Below are positions 1-7,998 of a DNA stretch of 64,000 bases, piece after piece (position 1 is the first letter of the stretch; each line of letters opens with the position of its first letter). This stretch comes from Enhydrobacter sp. (GTDB lineage Bacteria > Pseudomonadota > Alphaproteobacteria > Reyranellales > Reyranellaceae): contig CP075528.1 in NCBI GenBank assembly GCA_025808875.1, positions 372,001 through 436,000 of the forward strand. Reading direction: 5' to 3'. The notes beneath the pieces are model-generated. The model made no database searches, was not told the DNA's origin, and was given only the letters and a program-made list of their open reading frames with translations. The position numbers were made by a program, and so were the translations under genes.

Positions 1-162
1 GATGAAGTACAGCACCGCGAAGGTGATCGCGAGCCAGACGAGCTGCGGCGCGTAATCGCCGAAGTCCAGCTGGGGCATGCCACCGCTCGCCGCATGGGTC
101 GGGCTGATCGCCGCCAGGGTCGCGAGACCGGCGGCGACGGCGCTGTAGGTCAGTTTGTGCAT
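1..162 (-). CDS. atpF': ATP synthase F0 subunit b' (partial, N-terminal 54 residues)
   Basis: The reverse strand reads MHKLTYSAVAAGLATLAAIS followed by a short linker and the start of a hydrophobic helix (LVWLAITFAVLYFI), then runs off the window edge. The short secretion-like leader and the single N-terminal membrane helix after a P-Q-L-D-F segment are typical of the b/b' stator subunits of alphaproteobacterial F0. The stator links membrane F0 to soluble F1. It is the fourth gene of the minus-strand order atpI-atpB-atpE-atpF', and starts 26 nt after the atpE stop. Position directly after atpE favours b' over b, which would be expected beyond the edge. Only the start of the protein is visible. 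Confidence 0.8.
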   Translation of the reverse strand, partial: MHKLTYSAVAAGLATLAAISPTHAASGGMPQLDFGDYAPQLVWLAITFAVLYFI

Positions 163-188
163 GGTCCTGGGAGCCAAGCCTTGAGGGC

Positions 189-416
189 TTAGAACACGAA
201 CAGGATCATGAAGGCGATGACCAGCGCGAACAGCGCGACCGCCTCGGTGAGCGCGAAGCCCAGGAGCACGTTGCCGAACACGCGGGGGGCCGCTTCCGGA
301 TTGCGCAGCGCGCCCGACACGAAGCTGCCGAAGATGTTGCCGATGCCGACGCCGACGCCCGCGAGGGCGATGGTGGCGAGGCCCGCACCGATGAGCTTGG
401 CTGCAGAGGCGTCCAT
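189..416 (-). CDS. atpE: ATP synthase F0 subunit c (proteolipid ring)
   Basis: The 75-residue product begins [20 protein letters not shown] and is two membrane helices joined by the polar loop around RNPEAAP (residues 38-44). The first helix has the alternating glycine pattern GVGVGIGN used for ring packing. The second helix has the ion-carrying carboxylate Glu58 in GFALTEAV. Length and motifs are those of a proton-type c subunit. It sits 14 nt after atpB and before b' on the same strand, so it belongs to the F0 operon. The frame is open further upstream through atpB, but that stretch is a shadow of atpB. Confidence 0.95.
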   Translation of the reverse strand: MDASAAKLIGAGLATIALAGVGVGIGNIFGSFVSGALRNPEAAPRVFGNVLLGFALTEAVALFALVIAFMILFVF

Positions 417-430
417 TTGAGTATCCTTTC

Positions 431-1159
431 CTAGTGGCTGAGATGGATGGAGTCGTTGAGATAGAGGCAGGTCAGGATCGCGAAGACATAGGCCTGCAGG
501 AAGGCGATCAGGAATTCCAGGCCGGTGAAGACCACGATGAAGGCGAGCGGCGCCCAGCCGCCGAGAATGCCCAGCATCACGACGAAGCCGCCGAACACCT
601 TCAGCATGGTGTGGCCCGCCAGCATGTTGGCGAACAGCCGGATCGACAGGCTGAAGGGGCGGATGAAGTACGAAATGATCTCGATCGGCACCAGCAGCAG
701 CAGCAGCACGAAGGGCACCCCCTTGGGCACGAACAGCGACAGGAAATGCGCGCCGTGGCGGGCAAAGCCGATGATCGTGACGCCGATGAACACCACCGCG
801 GCCATCGCGAAAGTGACGACGATGTGGCTGGTCACCGTGAAGGAGTAGGGGATCATGCCCAGCAGGTTGCAGAGCAGGATGAAGACGAACAGGGTGAAGA
901 TGAACGGGAAGTACTTCTTTCCGGCGTCTCCGACGTTGTCGCGCACCATGCCCGCCACGAACTCGTACCCGAGCTCGGCCACCGACTGCAGCCGGCCCGG
1001 CACCAAGGAGCGACGGCGCATGCCGTAGACGAAGAGAAAGGTGGCGCAAATGACCGCGATGGTCATCCAGAGCGCGGAATTGGTGTAGGACGCGTCGAGG
1101 CCGCCGATCTGGAAATTGAGCAGTCGCTTGATCTGGAACTGCTCCATCGGACTATGCAT
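431..1159 (-). CDS. atpB: ATP synthase F0 subunit a
   Basis: A 242-residue, five- to six-helix membrane protein that forms the proton half-channels against the c ring. The hallmark is [14 protein letters not shown], containing the essential arginine (Arg174), followed by the last helices with [15 protein letters not shown]. Length is normal for an alphaproteobacterial a subunit. The ATG chosen gives [10 protein letters not shown]; a second ATG four codons in is possible. A G-rich stretch just upstream (ggagtgggga) may serve as the ribosome site. The gene lies 31 nt after atpI and 14 nt before atpE. Confidence 0.95.
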   Translation of the reverse strand: MHSPMEQFQIKRLLNFQIGGLDASYTNSALWMTIAVICATFLFVYGMRRRSLVPGRLQSVAELGYEFVAGMVRDNVGDAGKKYFPFIFTLFVFILLCNLLGMIPYSFTVTSHIVVTFAMAAVVFIGVTIIGFARHGAHFLSLFVPKGVPFVLLLLLVPIEIISYFIRPFSLSIRLFANMLAGHTMLKVFGGFVVMLGILGGWAPLAFIVVFTGLEFLIAFLQAYVFAILTCLYLNDSIHLSH

Positions 1160-1190
1160 TCGTCGTCCCCACTCCGACGGCCGCAGCCCT

Positions 1191-1553
1191 TCAGGGCAGC
1201 TTCCGGTCCTTGTTCGCGTCGGCCTGCAGCGAGCGGATCGCCCGCCAGGCGTTGTTGGCGCCGGCGACGAACCCGACCAAGAGCATCGTCACCAAACCCC
1301 ACGGCGCCCAGCCCAACCAGCGGTCGAGCCAATAGCCGAGGAACCCCCCGACCAAAAGGCCCGCGATCATATCCACCAAGACGCGATAGGCAACGGCCGT
1401 TTGACGGTGCGACATTCCGCTTCCCTCGCCCTTTCCCGGCGCGGATTTCTCGACGTTGCGGCGTGCCTCGCGCAGCCGCGCGTCGATCTCGTCGGCGCGC
1501 TTGCGCTCGGCCTGTGGATCGTAGAACGGGTCGGGATTTTCCTTGTCCGTCAA
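1191..1553 (-). CDS. atpI: AtpI-type ATP synthase assembly protein
   Basis: A 120-residue protein with a charged N-terminal half (residues 1-46, rich in Lys/Glu/Arg) and two membrane helices in the second half (around AVAYRVLVDMIAGLLVGGFLG and WAPWGLVTMLLVGFVAGANN). This is the layout of AtpI, a small membrane protein encoded first in F0 operons, proposed to help c-ring assembly or ion supply. The first codon that keeps the N-terminal half is TTG, preceded by an AAAAGG-like site; the first in-frame ATG is at residue 47 and would remove the conserved charged part. The gene starts only 4 nt after the stop of the cupin-rhodanese gene. Confidence 0.85.
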   Translation of the reverse strand: MTDKENPDPFYDPQAERKRADEIDARLREARRNVEKSAPGKGEGSGMSHRQTAVAYRVLVDMIAGLLVGGFLGYWLDRWLGWAPWGLVTMLLVGFVAGANNAWRAIRSLQADANKDRKLP

Positions 1554-1557
1554 TTGG

Positions 1558-3759
1558 TTACCTTTTCATCACGGAGAACCGTGCATCGCCGTCCCGCGCC
1601 ACCTGAGGCACCAGATCGACTTCCCAGTCGAGATACTGGCGCATCGCCGCCTCGATATTCTCTTTGAAGTCATAAGGGCGATACCAGACGTCGGTGGGAG
1701 GATCGGCCATACGGGTGTGACCCGGCTCGATCGCGAGGCCCGCCTCGCGCCAGGCCTTCATGCCGCCCTTCAGGACCGCCACCGCCCGTCCGCCTGCTTC
1801 CTCGCCGACTTCCGGCGCGGCGAGGGCGGCGATCTCGCCATCGGGCGAAACGAGCACGATGCGCGTCGTGCCGGCCTGCCGGTTCAGCATCGCCGGCAAC
1901 GTGCGGCCGAGATTGGCGCGCACGGCGAACCACGCGCCCGGGATGTGGCCGTCGCGATAGCGCAGGCTGGTGTCGAGATCGACGACGAGGGTCGAGGCGC
2001 GCATGGCCTCCAGTTCCGCGGCCTCGACGCTCGGCGCCGCCGGAACGACGAAGCCCGCGGGGAAGCGCGGCTCGGCCGCGGTCGTGAGCTCGCCCGCATC
2101 AGGCGTGTGGGCGAGAACATAGGTCTCCTTCCAGCCCATCTGCAGCAGCCAGTGCGCCGTCATCGTGGCGCGCACCCCGTCGTTGTCGTGCAGCACGATC
2201 GCAGCGTTGCGCGCGCCGACATACTGGTCGGTCGCCTGCACGAGCTGGCCGCCGGCGGCGTGGCGGAAGCCCGCGAGATGGCCCTGCGCGTACTCGGCCG
2301 GATCGCGCACGTCGAGACGGTAGAGCGGCCCACCCCGGGCCTGCAGCGCGCGCAGGCCGGCAAGGTCGATCGTCCGGATGCCCAGCCTGCGGGCGACGTT
2401 GGCGGCGGCATCGCGCGCGAACCTTGCCGCTTCGGCGCCCTGCGGCCCGAAGCTGCGGGTTTCGCCGCGCGCCACCTTCAGGCCGGCGAGGTGCCAGCCC
2501 ATGGTGCCGTTCTTCAGCGCCATCACCTTGTTGGGCAGGCCGGCGTTGATCAGCGACTGCGCGCCGATGATCGAGCGCGTGCGGCCGGCGCAATTGACGA
2601 CGACCAGGGTCTTGGGGGCGGGCGCGAAATCCTTCACGCGGTAGACGAGTTCGGCGCCGGGACAGTCAACGCCGCCGGGGATGGACATGTTGGTGAACTC
2701 CGGCAACGGCCGCGAATCGAGGATCACCAGGTCGGTCCCGCCATCGACCAGTTTCTGCAGGTCGGCGGCGTCGATGCGCGGCGTGTCGTTGTCGTGCTCG
2801 ACGACCTCGCCGAACGCCTTGCTGGGCACGTTGACGCCGGTGAAGACCTCGTAGCCCGCCTCGCGCCAGGCCTTCAGCCCGCCCTTCATCACCGCGAGGT
2901 CGGTGTAGCCCAGCCGCGACAGCACGGCGGCCGCGCGGTTGGCGCGGCCGGCCCATTGCGGATCGGTGGCGTCCTCGCCGCCGTCCATCAGCACGATGCG
3001 CGTGTTCGGGTCGGGCAGCAGGGCAAGCGCCCGCGGCTCGAGCCGCGACAGCGGCAGCGGCGTGGCGAACAGCGGATGGCCCTCGGTCGAGAACTCGCCT
3101 TCCTCCCGCACGTCGAAGAAGGCGAACACCTCGCCCGAGCCGAGCATCGCCTTGACCTGTTGTACCGACAGAAGCGGCGTGAGGATCCTGGCCCGCGCCA
3201 TGAAGCGCCTGGCCGCGCCGGTCGCCATGTCGACATAGACGCGCTCGGGCAGACGCTCGAGGCTCAACCCGTAGAAGTGCAGGTGCAGGGCGTCGCCCGA
3301 GCCGGCCGGCGTCTCGATGTGGTGGAAGTCGTCGGGCAGGTAGGCGATGACGTCGCCGGTGCGCAGCGTCTTCTCCCTGGCCGGCGCCTCGCGCAGCTGC
3401 ACGAAGTCAGGGCGGGCGCGATTGTCGAGGCGCTCGTAGACGACGTTGCGCTCGGCGCCGTGCACGCCGGCGATGATCGCCCAGGTCGTGTGATTGTGCG
3501 GCGGCACCTTCTTGCCGGCGCCGCCCGCCGAGGCGTAGAGCGCGAAGCGATGGTCGGGATCCTCGCTCAGCCGATAGATGCCGCCGTCCGCGCCGAGCGG
3601 GAAGTCGGCCTGGGGGAAGAGCTCGGTCCGCCGTGCCAGCGCCGCCAGCAGGCCGCCGATCTTCTCCAGGCTGGCGGTCGTCACGCCCTCCTTCTCGATG
3701 TCGCGGGCCTGGGCGACGAGTTGGCGGACCGCCGCGGCGCGTTCTTGGTGCAGGTTCAT
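1558..3759 (-). CDS. Cupin (cysteine-dioxygenase-like) fused to four rhodanese domains
   Basis: The 733-residue protein starts with a cupin domain (about residues 45-170) with a His pair at 88/90 (PPHNHTTW) and His147 (FHHIE), as in thiol dioxygenases that bind iron with three histidines. Four rhodanese repeats follow, about 195-305, 328-428, 463-552 and 577-678. Only repeat 2 has the sulfur-carrying cysteine (Cys390 in VVVNCAGRTRS); the matching positions are Asp, Asp and Ser in repeats 1, 3 and 4. This suggests one active sulfurtransferase and three structural or binding copies. The substrate is unknown. The ATG at 3759 is preceded by GGAGGA at good spacing. It ends 4 nt before atpI, so it may share the F0 transcript, and it is divergent from the transglycosylase gene. 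Confidence 0.8.
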   Translation of the reverse strand: MNLHQERAAAVRQLVAQARDIEKEGVTTASLEKIGGLLAALARRTELFPQADFPLGADGGIYRLSEDPDHRFALYASAGGAGKKVPPHNHTTWAIIAGVHGAERNVVYERLDNRARPDFVQLREAPAREKTLRTGDVIAYLPDDFHHIETPAGSGDALHLHFYGLSLERLPERVYVDMATGAARRFMARARILTPLLSVQQVKAMLGSGEVFAFFDVREEGEFSTEGHPLFATPLPLSRLEPRALALLPDPNTRIVLMDGGEDATDPQWAGRANRAAAVLSRLGYTDLAVMKGGLKAWREAGYEVFTGVNVPSKAFGEVVEHDNDTPRIDAADLQKLVDGGTDLVILDSRPLPEFTNMSIPGGVDCPGAELVYRVKDFAPAPKTLVVVNCAGRTRSIIGAQSLINAGLPNKVMALKNGTMGWHLAGLKVARGETRSFGPQGAEAARFARDAAANVARRLGIRTIDLAGLRALQARGGPLYRLDVRDPAEYAQGHLAGFRHAAGGQLVQATDQYVGARNAAIVLHDNDGVRATMTAHWLLQMGWKETYVLAHTPDAGELTTAAEPRFPAGFVVPAAPSVEAAELEAMRASTLVVDLDTSLRYRDGHIPGAWFAVRANLGRTLPAMLNRQAGTTRIVLVSPDGEIAALAAPEVGEEAGGRAVAVLKGGMKAWREAGLAIEPGHTRMADPPTDVWYRPYDFKENIEAAMRQYLDWEVDLVPQVARDGDARFSVMKR

Positions 3760-3833
3760 GGGCTCCTCCGTGGCCCCGAGTATAGCCAGTCGGCGCTTGT
3801 CGCCCCATGCCAAGTCAAACTACCCTGCGGCCC

Positions 3834-5690
3834 ATGAACCTCATCGTTTCTGTCGTCCTGTTGGGGATGGCGACAGCGGCGGTGGCTCCCGCGCTGGCGC
3901 AGACCGCGACCAAACCCCCGCCCAAGCCCGCCGCCGCCTCCAAGACGGTGGCGGCCAAGACGCCGGCCGTCCGCCAAGCGGTGCGACCGCCAGTGCGCCC
4001 CGCGGTGCGCCGGCCGGTGTGGGTTCCGCCGGCGCCCGTCATCGAGCTCGACGAAGTCCAGGTGCCGGCCGGCCTGCCGACGGTGCTCGACGGCGACGAT
4101 CGCGAGCGCTACCGCCGCATCTTCCAGGCCCAGGCTGCCGGCCGCTGGGCCGAGGCCAACGCCGAGATCGCGCGCGTCGGCGACAAGGTGCTGATGGGCT
4201 ATGTCGGCGCCCAGCGCTTCCTCGGCCGCAACTACACGGCGCGCTACGACGAGCTCGCCGAGTGGCTGCAGGAGTACAACGACCATCCCGATGCACCGGC
4301 GATCTACCGCCTGGCGGTGGCGCGGCGCACGCGCGGCGCGGGCGAGCTGACGCCGGCGAGCTTCGTCGGCTTCGCCCAGCTGTCGCCGACCTTCGCCGCG
4401 GCGCGCACCGTGACCGGCGCCGATGCCCAGCGCGCCGCCGAACTGCGTGCCCGCCTGCAGCAGATGGCCGACGACGGCGGCTTCAACGCCGCCTTCGTGC
4501 TGCTCGACCGCCAGTCGACCATCGACACGCTCGGCCCGCAGGAGGTCGAGCTGTGGCGCGGCCGCATCCGCACGCGCGCGCTCGAGGCCGATTCGCAGCG
4601 CGGCCTGCAGGTGCCGATCGAGGCGGCGCTGCCGCCCGACGCCAACTGGACGGCCGCACTGTCGGCTTTCGTCGCCGGCCGTCCGGGCGAAGCGGCGCGC
4701 CGTTTCGAGGCGGTGGCCGACGCGCCGCCCGACCGCGCCACGTCGTGGACACTGTCGGCCGGCGCCTTCTGGGCGGCGCGTGCCAACCTGCTGGCCGGCA
4801 ACCCGCAGCGGTTCGCACCCTATCTCAAGCGCGCGGCGCTGCACGGCCGCACCTTCCACGGCCTGATCGCCCAGCGTGCGCTCGGCATGCGCATCGAGCC
4901 GAGCTGGGATCTGCCGCCGCTCGATCGCCGGCGCGCCGCCCTGCTCGGCGAGGATCGCGTCGGTCGGCGCGCGCTCGCCCTGCTGCAGCTCGGCGCGGCG
5001 ACTGCCGCCGAGCGCGAGCTGTTCGCGCGCTCGATCGACGCCGAACCGCAGTACATCGAGGCGGTGCTCTCCCTCGCCGAGAAGGCGGCCCTGCCCGCCC
5101 TGTCGATGCGCATCGCCAATGCCGCCTGGGACCAGCGCCACAACATCAAGGGCTACGACGGTGCCATGTATCCCGTCCCGCCGTGGCAGCCGTTGCAGGG
5201 CTTCAGCGTCGACCGCGCGCTGGTCTACGGCTTCATGCGCCAGGAATCGGCGTTCAATCCCAAGGCGCGCTCGCGGGTCGGCGCCATGGGGCTGATGCAG
5301 CTCATGCCGGCGACCGCGCGAATCGTCACCAACAGGTGGGCGCCCGAGACCGGCGGCGGCAATCCCTACGATCCGGCGGTCAACATGTCGCTCGGACAGG
5401 CCTACATCGTCTCGCTGCTGGGCGACGTCGACAACAACCTGGTGCGCACGGCGGCCGGCTACAACGGCGGTCCCGGCAACGTCAACCGCTGGGACAATTC
5501 GCTGAACGCCTCCGCCGATCCGCTGCTCTACATCGCCTCGATCCCGCTCCACGAGACGCGCGACTTCGTGCAACGCGTGCTGGCCAATTACTGGATGTAC
5601 CAGATCCGCTTCGGCCAGCCGACGCCGTCACTCGACCAGATCGCGGCGCACGACTGGCCGCGCTACGCCCCGCAGGACGGAAGGCGTTGA
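3834..5690 (+). CDS. slt: Soluble lytic murein transglycosylase (Slt type)
   Basis: The 618-residue product has a signal peptide (MNLIVSVVLLGMATAAVAPA, then LAQ), a Pro/Ala/Lys-rich linker, a long alpha-helical superhelix domain, and a C-terminal lysozyme-like catalytic domain. The catalytic glutamate is Glu471 in FMRQESAFNPKA, followed by the family motif GAMGLMQLMPATA and AAGYNGGPGN. Such periplasmic enzymes cleave the MurNAc-GlcNAc bond to 1,6-anhydro products during wall turnover. Size is close to E. coli Slt70. The ATG at 3834 was chosen because it begins the signal peptide. The gene is divergent from the rhodanese fusion, with 74 nt between starts. Confidence 0.9.
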   Translation: MNLIVSVVLLGMATAAVAPALAQTATKPPPKPAAASKTVAAKTPAVRQAVRPPVRPAVRRPVWVPPAPVIELDEVQVPAGLPTVLDGDDRERYRRIFQAQAAGRWAEANAEIARVGDKVLMGYVGAQRFLGRNYTARYDELAEWLQEYNDHPDAPAIYRLAVARRTRGAGELTPASFVGFAQLSPTFAAARTVTGADAQRAAELRARLQQMADDGGFNAAFVLLDRQSTIDTLGPQEVELWRGRIRTRALEADSQRGLQVPIEAALPPDANWTAALSAFVAGRPGEAARRFEAVADAPPDRATSWTLSAGAFWAARANLLAGNPQRFAPYLKRAALHGRTFHGLIAQRALGMRIEPSWDLPPLDRRRAALLGEDRVGRRALALLQLGAATAAERELFARSIDAEPQYIEAVLSLAEKAALPALSMRIANAAWDQRHNIKGYDGAMYPVPPWQPLQGFSVDRALVYGFMRQESAFNPKARSRVGAMGLMQLMPATARIVTNRWAPETGGGNPYDPAVNMSLGQAYIVSLLGDVDNNLVRTAAGYNGGPGNVNRWDNSLNASADPLLYIASIPLHETRDFVQRVLANYWMYQIRFGQPTPSLDQIAAHDWPRYAPQDGRR

Positions 5691-5716
5691 TCCGGCCGGC
5701 CATGTGACCATATGAT
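5687..5716 (+). promoter_or_regulatory. Candidate sigma70 promoter of the toxin-antitoxin pair
   Basis: TTGATC (5687-5692) and TATGAT (5711-5716) are separated by 18 nt and match the -35 and -10 consensus at 4 and 5 of 6 positions. The -10 box lies inside the 25-nt palindrome described next, so a bound antitoxin could block RNA polymerase. The -35 overlaps the end of the transglycosylase gene. Inferred from sequence only. Confidence 0.5.
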
Positions 5717-5726
5717 ATGGTCACAT
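5702..5726. promoter_or_regulatory. Palindromic operator of the Phd/VapC pair
   Basis: A perfect inverted repeat: ATGTGACCATA, spacer TGA, TATGGTCACAT (11-bp arms). It ends 18 nt before the antitoxin start and covers the probable -10 box. Type II antitoxins normally repress their own operon by binding such palindromes, so this is the likely autoregulatory site. Perfect symmetry of this length is unlikely by chance in this GC-rich sequence. Confidence 0.65.
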
Positions 5727-5744
5727 AGGAATTGCGGGTCCGCC

Positions 5745-6110
5745 ATGGACAGGAAGATCAACGCCGCCGCCTTCAAGGCGCGCTGCCTGAAACTGATCGA
5801 CGAGGTCGCGGAGACCGGCGAGCCCATCACGGTCACCAAGCGCGGCAAGGCGAAGGTGCAGATCGTCGCCGTGCGCGAGAAGCCGAAGACGTTGATCGGC
5901 TTTGCCAAGGGTATGTTCGAGATCGTCGATGATGTCGTCGGGCCGATCATCGATCCCAAGGAATGGGATGAGGATCGCGAATGGCGGAACTACCTGAAGG
6001 GATTCAATGACCCTCCTGCTCGATACGCACACAGTTCTGTGGGTCGCACAGGACTCGCCAAGGCTCGGAAGGGCGGCAAGACGCGCGTGCGACGCCGCTC
6101 TGGCGGCTGA
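5745..6110 (+). CDS. Phd/YefM-family antitoxin with an extended C-terminus
   Basis: The first roughly 88 residues (MDRKINAAAFKARCLKLIDE, then VAETGEPITVTKRGKAKVQI) are a typical Phd/YefM DNA-binding antitoxin, with a C-terminal toxin-neutralising part around DPKEWDEDREWRNYL. Instead of ending at the usual ATGA junction with the toxin, the frame stays open for another 34 codons and overlaps the toxin gene by 104 nt; the extra tail is basic (KARKGGKTRVRRRSGG) and resembles an out-of-frame read of the toxin gene. A one-base change near the junction could explain this. Total length is 121 residues against about 80-90 for the family. The operator just upstream supports autoregulation. Confidence 0.75.
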   Translation: MDRKINAAAFKARCLKLIDEVAETGEPITVTKRGKAKVQIVAVREKPKTLIGFAKGMFEIVDDVVGPIIDPKEWDEDREWRNYLKGFNDPPARYAHSSVGRTGLAKARKGGKTRVRRRSGG

Positions 6111-6411
6111 CGAAGTCGCGATCCCGACGATCGCCTACTACGAGCTCGACCGGTTGTTGAGACGTCGCCGCATTGGCGATACCTCGATCATCCGGGACTG
6201 GCGTGCTCGCATTCTGGCACTCGGCGTTCGTGAAATTCCGCTGTCAGCCGATGTTGCGCTGCGGGCTACGGGCCTCGAAAATCTGCCCGGCGATCCTTTC
6301 GACCGTCTTATCGTGGCCACTGCTCTGATCGAGGAAGCGACATTGCTCACAGCGGATCAGGGCATTCTCGATTGGCCCGGAAGACTGTCGCGTCGGGATG
6401 CGCATCGCTAA
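6007..6411 (+). CDS. VapC-type PIN-domain toxin ribonuclease
   Basis: A 134-residue PIN domain. It opens with the canonical MTLLLDTHTVLWVAQD strand, in which Asp6 is the first metal ligand. Glu46 (AYYELD), Asp96 and Asp99 (GDPFDRLIVATA) and Asp117 (LLTADQGI) complete the acidic set that binds magnesium for RNA cleavage. All expected active-site acids are present, so the toxin looks functional. It is translated in a different frame from the overlapping antitoxin tail. VapC toxins typically cleave tRNA or rRNA, but the target here cannot be read from sequence. Twelve nt separate it from the following cupin gene, which may be read from the same transcript. Confidence 0.85.
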   Translation: MTLLLDTHTVLWVAQDSPRLGRAARRACDAALAADEVAIPTIAYYELDRLLRRRRIGDTSIIRDWRARILALGVREIPLSADVALRATGLENLPGDPFDRLIVATALIEEATLLTADQGILDWPGRLSRRDAHR

Positions 6412-6422
6412 CGGAGGACGCC

Positions 6423-7037
6423 ATGAACACCGCCCGCCTGCGCCGCTTCATCGGGGACATGACCTCGTTGGTGGGAGGCGCGTGGCAGGACAAGGACGAG
6501 GCGGCGGTGGTCGAGGTCGGGCGCAAGCTGCTGGGCGAGCTGGTCAGTCATGACGACTGGCTGCCCGAGGCGGCGGCCAAGGGCCCGCCGCACGGCTATG
6601 CGCAGAACCTGCTGTGGTGCGATCCCTTCGAGCGCTTCTGCGTGGTCAGCTTCGTGTGGGCGCCGGGCGCGGTGACGCCGGTGCACGATCATCAGATGTG
6701 GGGCCTGGTCGGCATGCTGCGCGGCTCGGAGACGTCGCTGCGCTTCGTGCCCGATCCCGCGACCGGCGCGCTGAAGCCGGGCGGGCTCGCCAAGCTGGCG
6801 CCCGGCGACGTCGAGGTGCTGCGCCCGCAGGAGGGCGACATCCATCAGGTGACCAACACCCTGCCCGATGCACCGTCGATCAGCATCCACGTCTATGGCG
6901 GCAACATCGGCGCGGTGCGCCGGCATACCTTCGACGCGAAGACGGGCGAGCCCAAGCTCTTCGTCTCGGGCTACACCAACCAGCTCGTGCCGAACATCTG
7001 GGACCGTTCGGCCGAGGCGCGCGCTACCGCATCCTAG
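6423..7037 (+). CDS. Cysteine dioxygenase-family cupin (thiol dioxygenase)
   Basis: A 204-residue single-domain cupin. The segment TPVHDHQMWGLVGMLRG gives His88 and His90, and GDIHQV gives His141: the three-histidine iron site of cysteine dioxygenase and 3-mercaptopropionate dioxygenase. The partner motifs FVWAPGAVTPVHDHQ and SISIHVYGG are typical of the bacterial members. The substrate (cysteine or a mercaptoalkanoate) cannot be decided. The ATG at 6423 follows a GGAGG site and removes an upstream extension that overlaps the toxin gene. It converges with the next cupin gene, overlapping it by 4 nt. Confidence 0.8.
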   Translation: MNTARLRRFIGDMTSLVGGAWQDKDEAAVVEVGRKLLGELVSHDDWLPEAAAKGPPHGYAQNLLWCDPFERFCVVSFVWAPGAVTPVHDHQMWGLVGMLRGSETSLRFVPDPATGALKPGGLAKLAPGDVEVLRPQEGDIHQVTNTLPDAPSISIHVYGGNIGAVRRHTFDAKTGEPKLFVSGYTNQLVPNIWDRSAEARATAS

Positions 7038-7498
7038 TGTTCATGGGGGTGTGGGTGGGTCGGATCCACCCAATAGACCGTCTCCGGCTTCTCGACCGGC
7101 TCGATGTCGATGTTGATGGCGATCGCCTCGTTGTCGGAGCGCACCAGCACGCATTCCAGCGGCTCGGTGTCGGAAGCGTTGATCTCCTGGTGCGGCACGT
7201 AGGGCGGCACGTAGATGAAGTCGCCCGGCCCGGCCTCGGCGGTGAATTGCAGCTTGTCGCCCCAGCGCATGCGGGCGCGACCCTTCACGACGTAGATCAC
7301 GCTCTCGAGGTGGCCGTGATGATGGGCGCCCGTCCTGGCGTGGGCGTGGATGGTCACGGTGCCGGCCCACAGCTTCTGCGCGCCGACGCGGGCGAAGTTG
7401 ATCGCCGCGGCGCGGTTCATGCCGGGCGTCTGGGCGGTGTTGGCGTCGAGCGAGGCGGCGGGGATGACGCGCACGCCATCGTGTTTCCAGTCGGTCAT
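7034..7498 (-). CDS. Small cupin-domain protein
   Basis: A 154-residue single cupin. Motif 1 is GAHHHGHLESVIYVVKGRAR (His60, His61 or His63, Glu65) and motif 2 is PGDFIYVPPYVPHQEIN (His103), giving a plausible metal site. The C-terminus is His- and Pro-rich (DPTHPHPHEH). Proteins of this kind are annotated only as cupin 2 domain proteins, so no reaction is assigned. It is encoded opposite to the dioxygenase-like cupin and overlaps its stop by 4 nt. It starts 71 nt from the divergent GGCT gene. Confidence 0.8.
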   Translation of the reverse strand: MTDWKHDGVRVIPAASLDANTAQTPGMNRAAAINFARVGAQKLWAGTVTIHAHARTGAHHHGHLESVIYVVKGRARMRWGDKLQFTAEAGPGDFIYVPPYVPHQEINASDTEPLECVLVRSDNEAIAINIDIEPVEKPETVYWVDPTHPHPHEH

Positions 7499-7569
7499 GC
7501 CGCACGATCTAGGGCCGTGACTTCACCGGCGCAAGGGAGGATCGTCGGCGCCCGGCACGACGGAAACTC

Positions 7570-7998
7570 ATGCGAGAACTGATCTTCGTCTTCGGCACCC
7601 TGAAGGAAGGCTTTCCCAATTTCGCGAGGAACGCCGGCCGGCGACTGCCCGGCGTCTTCACCACCGTGGAGCGTCTGCCGCTCTATCTGGTGGGCGAGCG
7701 CCATTCGGCCTGGCTGGTCGACCGGCCGGGCGACGGCGAAACGGTGCGAGGCGAGGTCTACGAGGTCGACGAAGCCGCCCTCGCCGCCATGGACGCGCTC
7801 GAGCGGGTCGGCGCGCCCGACGGCTACCGGCGGCGCCGGCTGCGGGTCGTGCCGGCCGGCGCGACGGGCGCTTCGCTCGAGGTCTTCGCCTATCTCAAGG
7901 ATCCGGGGCAACTCGCCGGCGCCGACCTGCGGCTGGGGCCGCTCGGCGAATACACGCTGGAACACGCCGCCCTCTATCGCGCTAGGATGGCGCCATGA
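7570..7998 (+). CDS. Gamma-glutamylcyclotransferase-like protein
   Basis: The 142-residue product begins with the strand-loop FVFGTLKEG, the substrate-binding YGSL-like loop of the GGCT/AIG2 fold (here FGTL). The catalytic acid is probably the Glu of GEVYEVDEAALAAMDALE or the Asp nearby. Family members cleave gamma-glutamyl amines or dipeptides to 5-oxoproline and free amines. The gene overlaps moaB by 4 nt (ATGA), so translation is probably coupled, although no functional link is known. Fold confidence is good and substrate unknown. Confidence 0.75.
   Translation: MRELIFVFGTLKEGFPNFARNAGRRLPGVFTTVERLPLYLVGERHSAWLVDRPGDGETVRGEVYEVDEAALAAMDALERVGAPDGYRRRRLRVVPAGATGASLEVFAYLKDPGQLAGADLRLGPLGEYTLEHAALYRARMAP

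Noticed and set aside
1543..3837. A 764-codon frame on the plus strand over the rhodanese fusion
   Set aside because: It is an antisense shadow of a GC-rich coding gene; no motif, signal or ribosome site supports it, while the minus-strand gene has clear cupin and rhodanese motifs.
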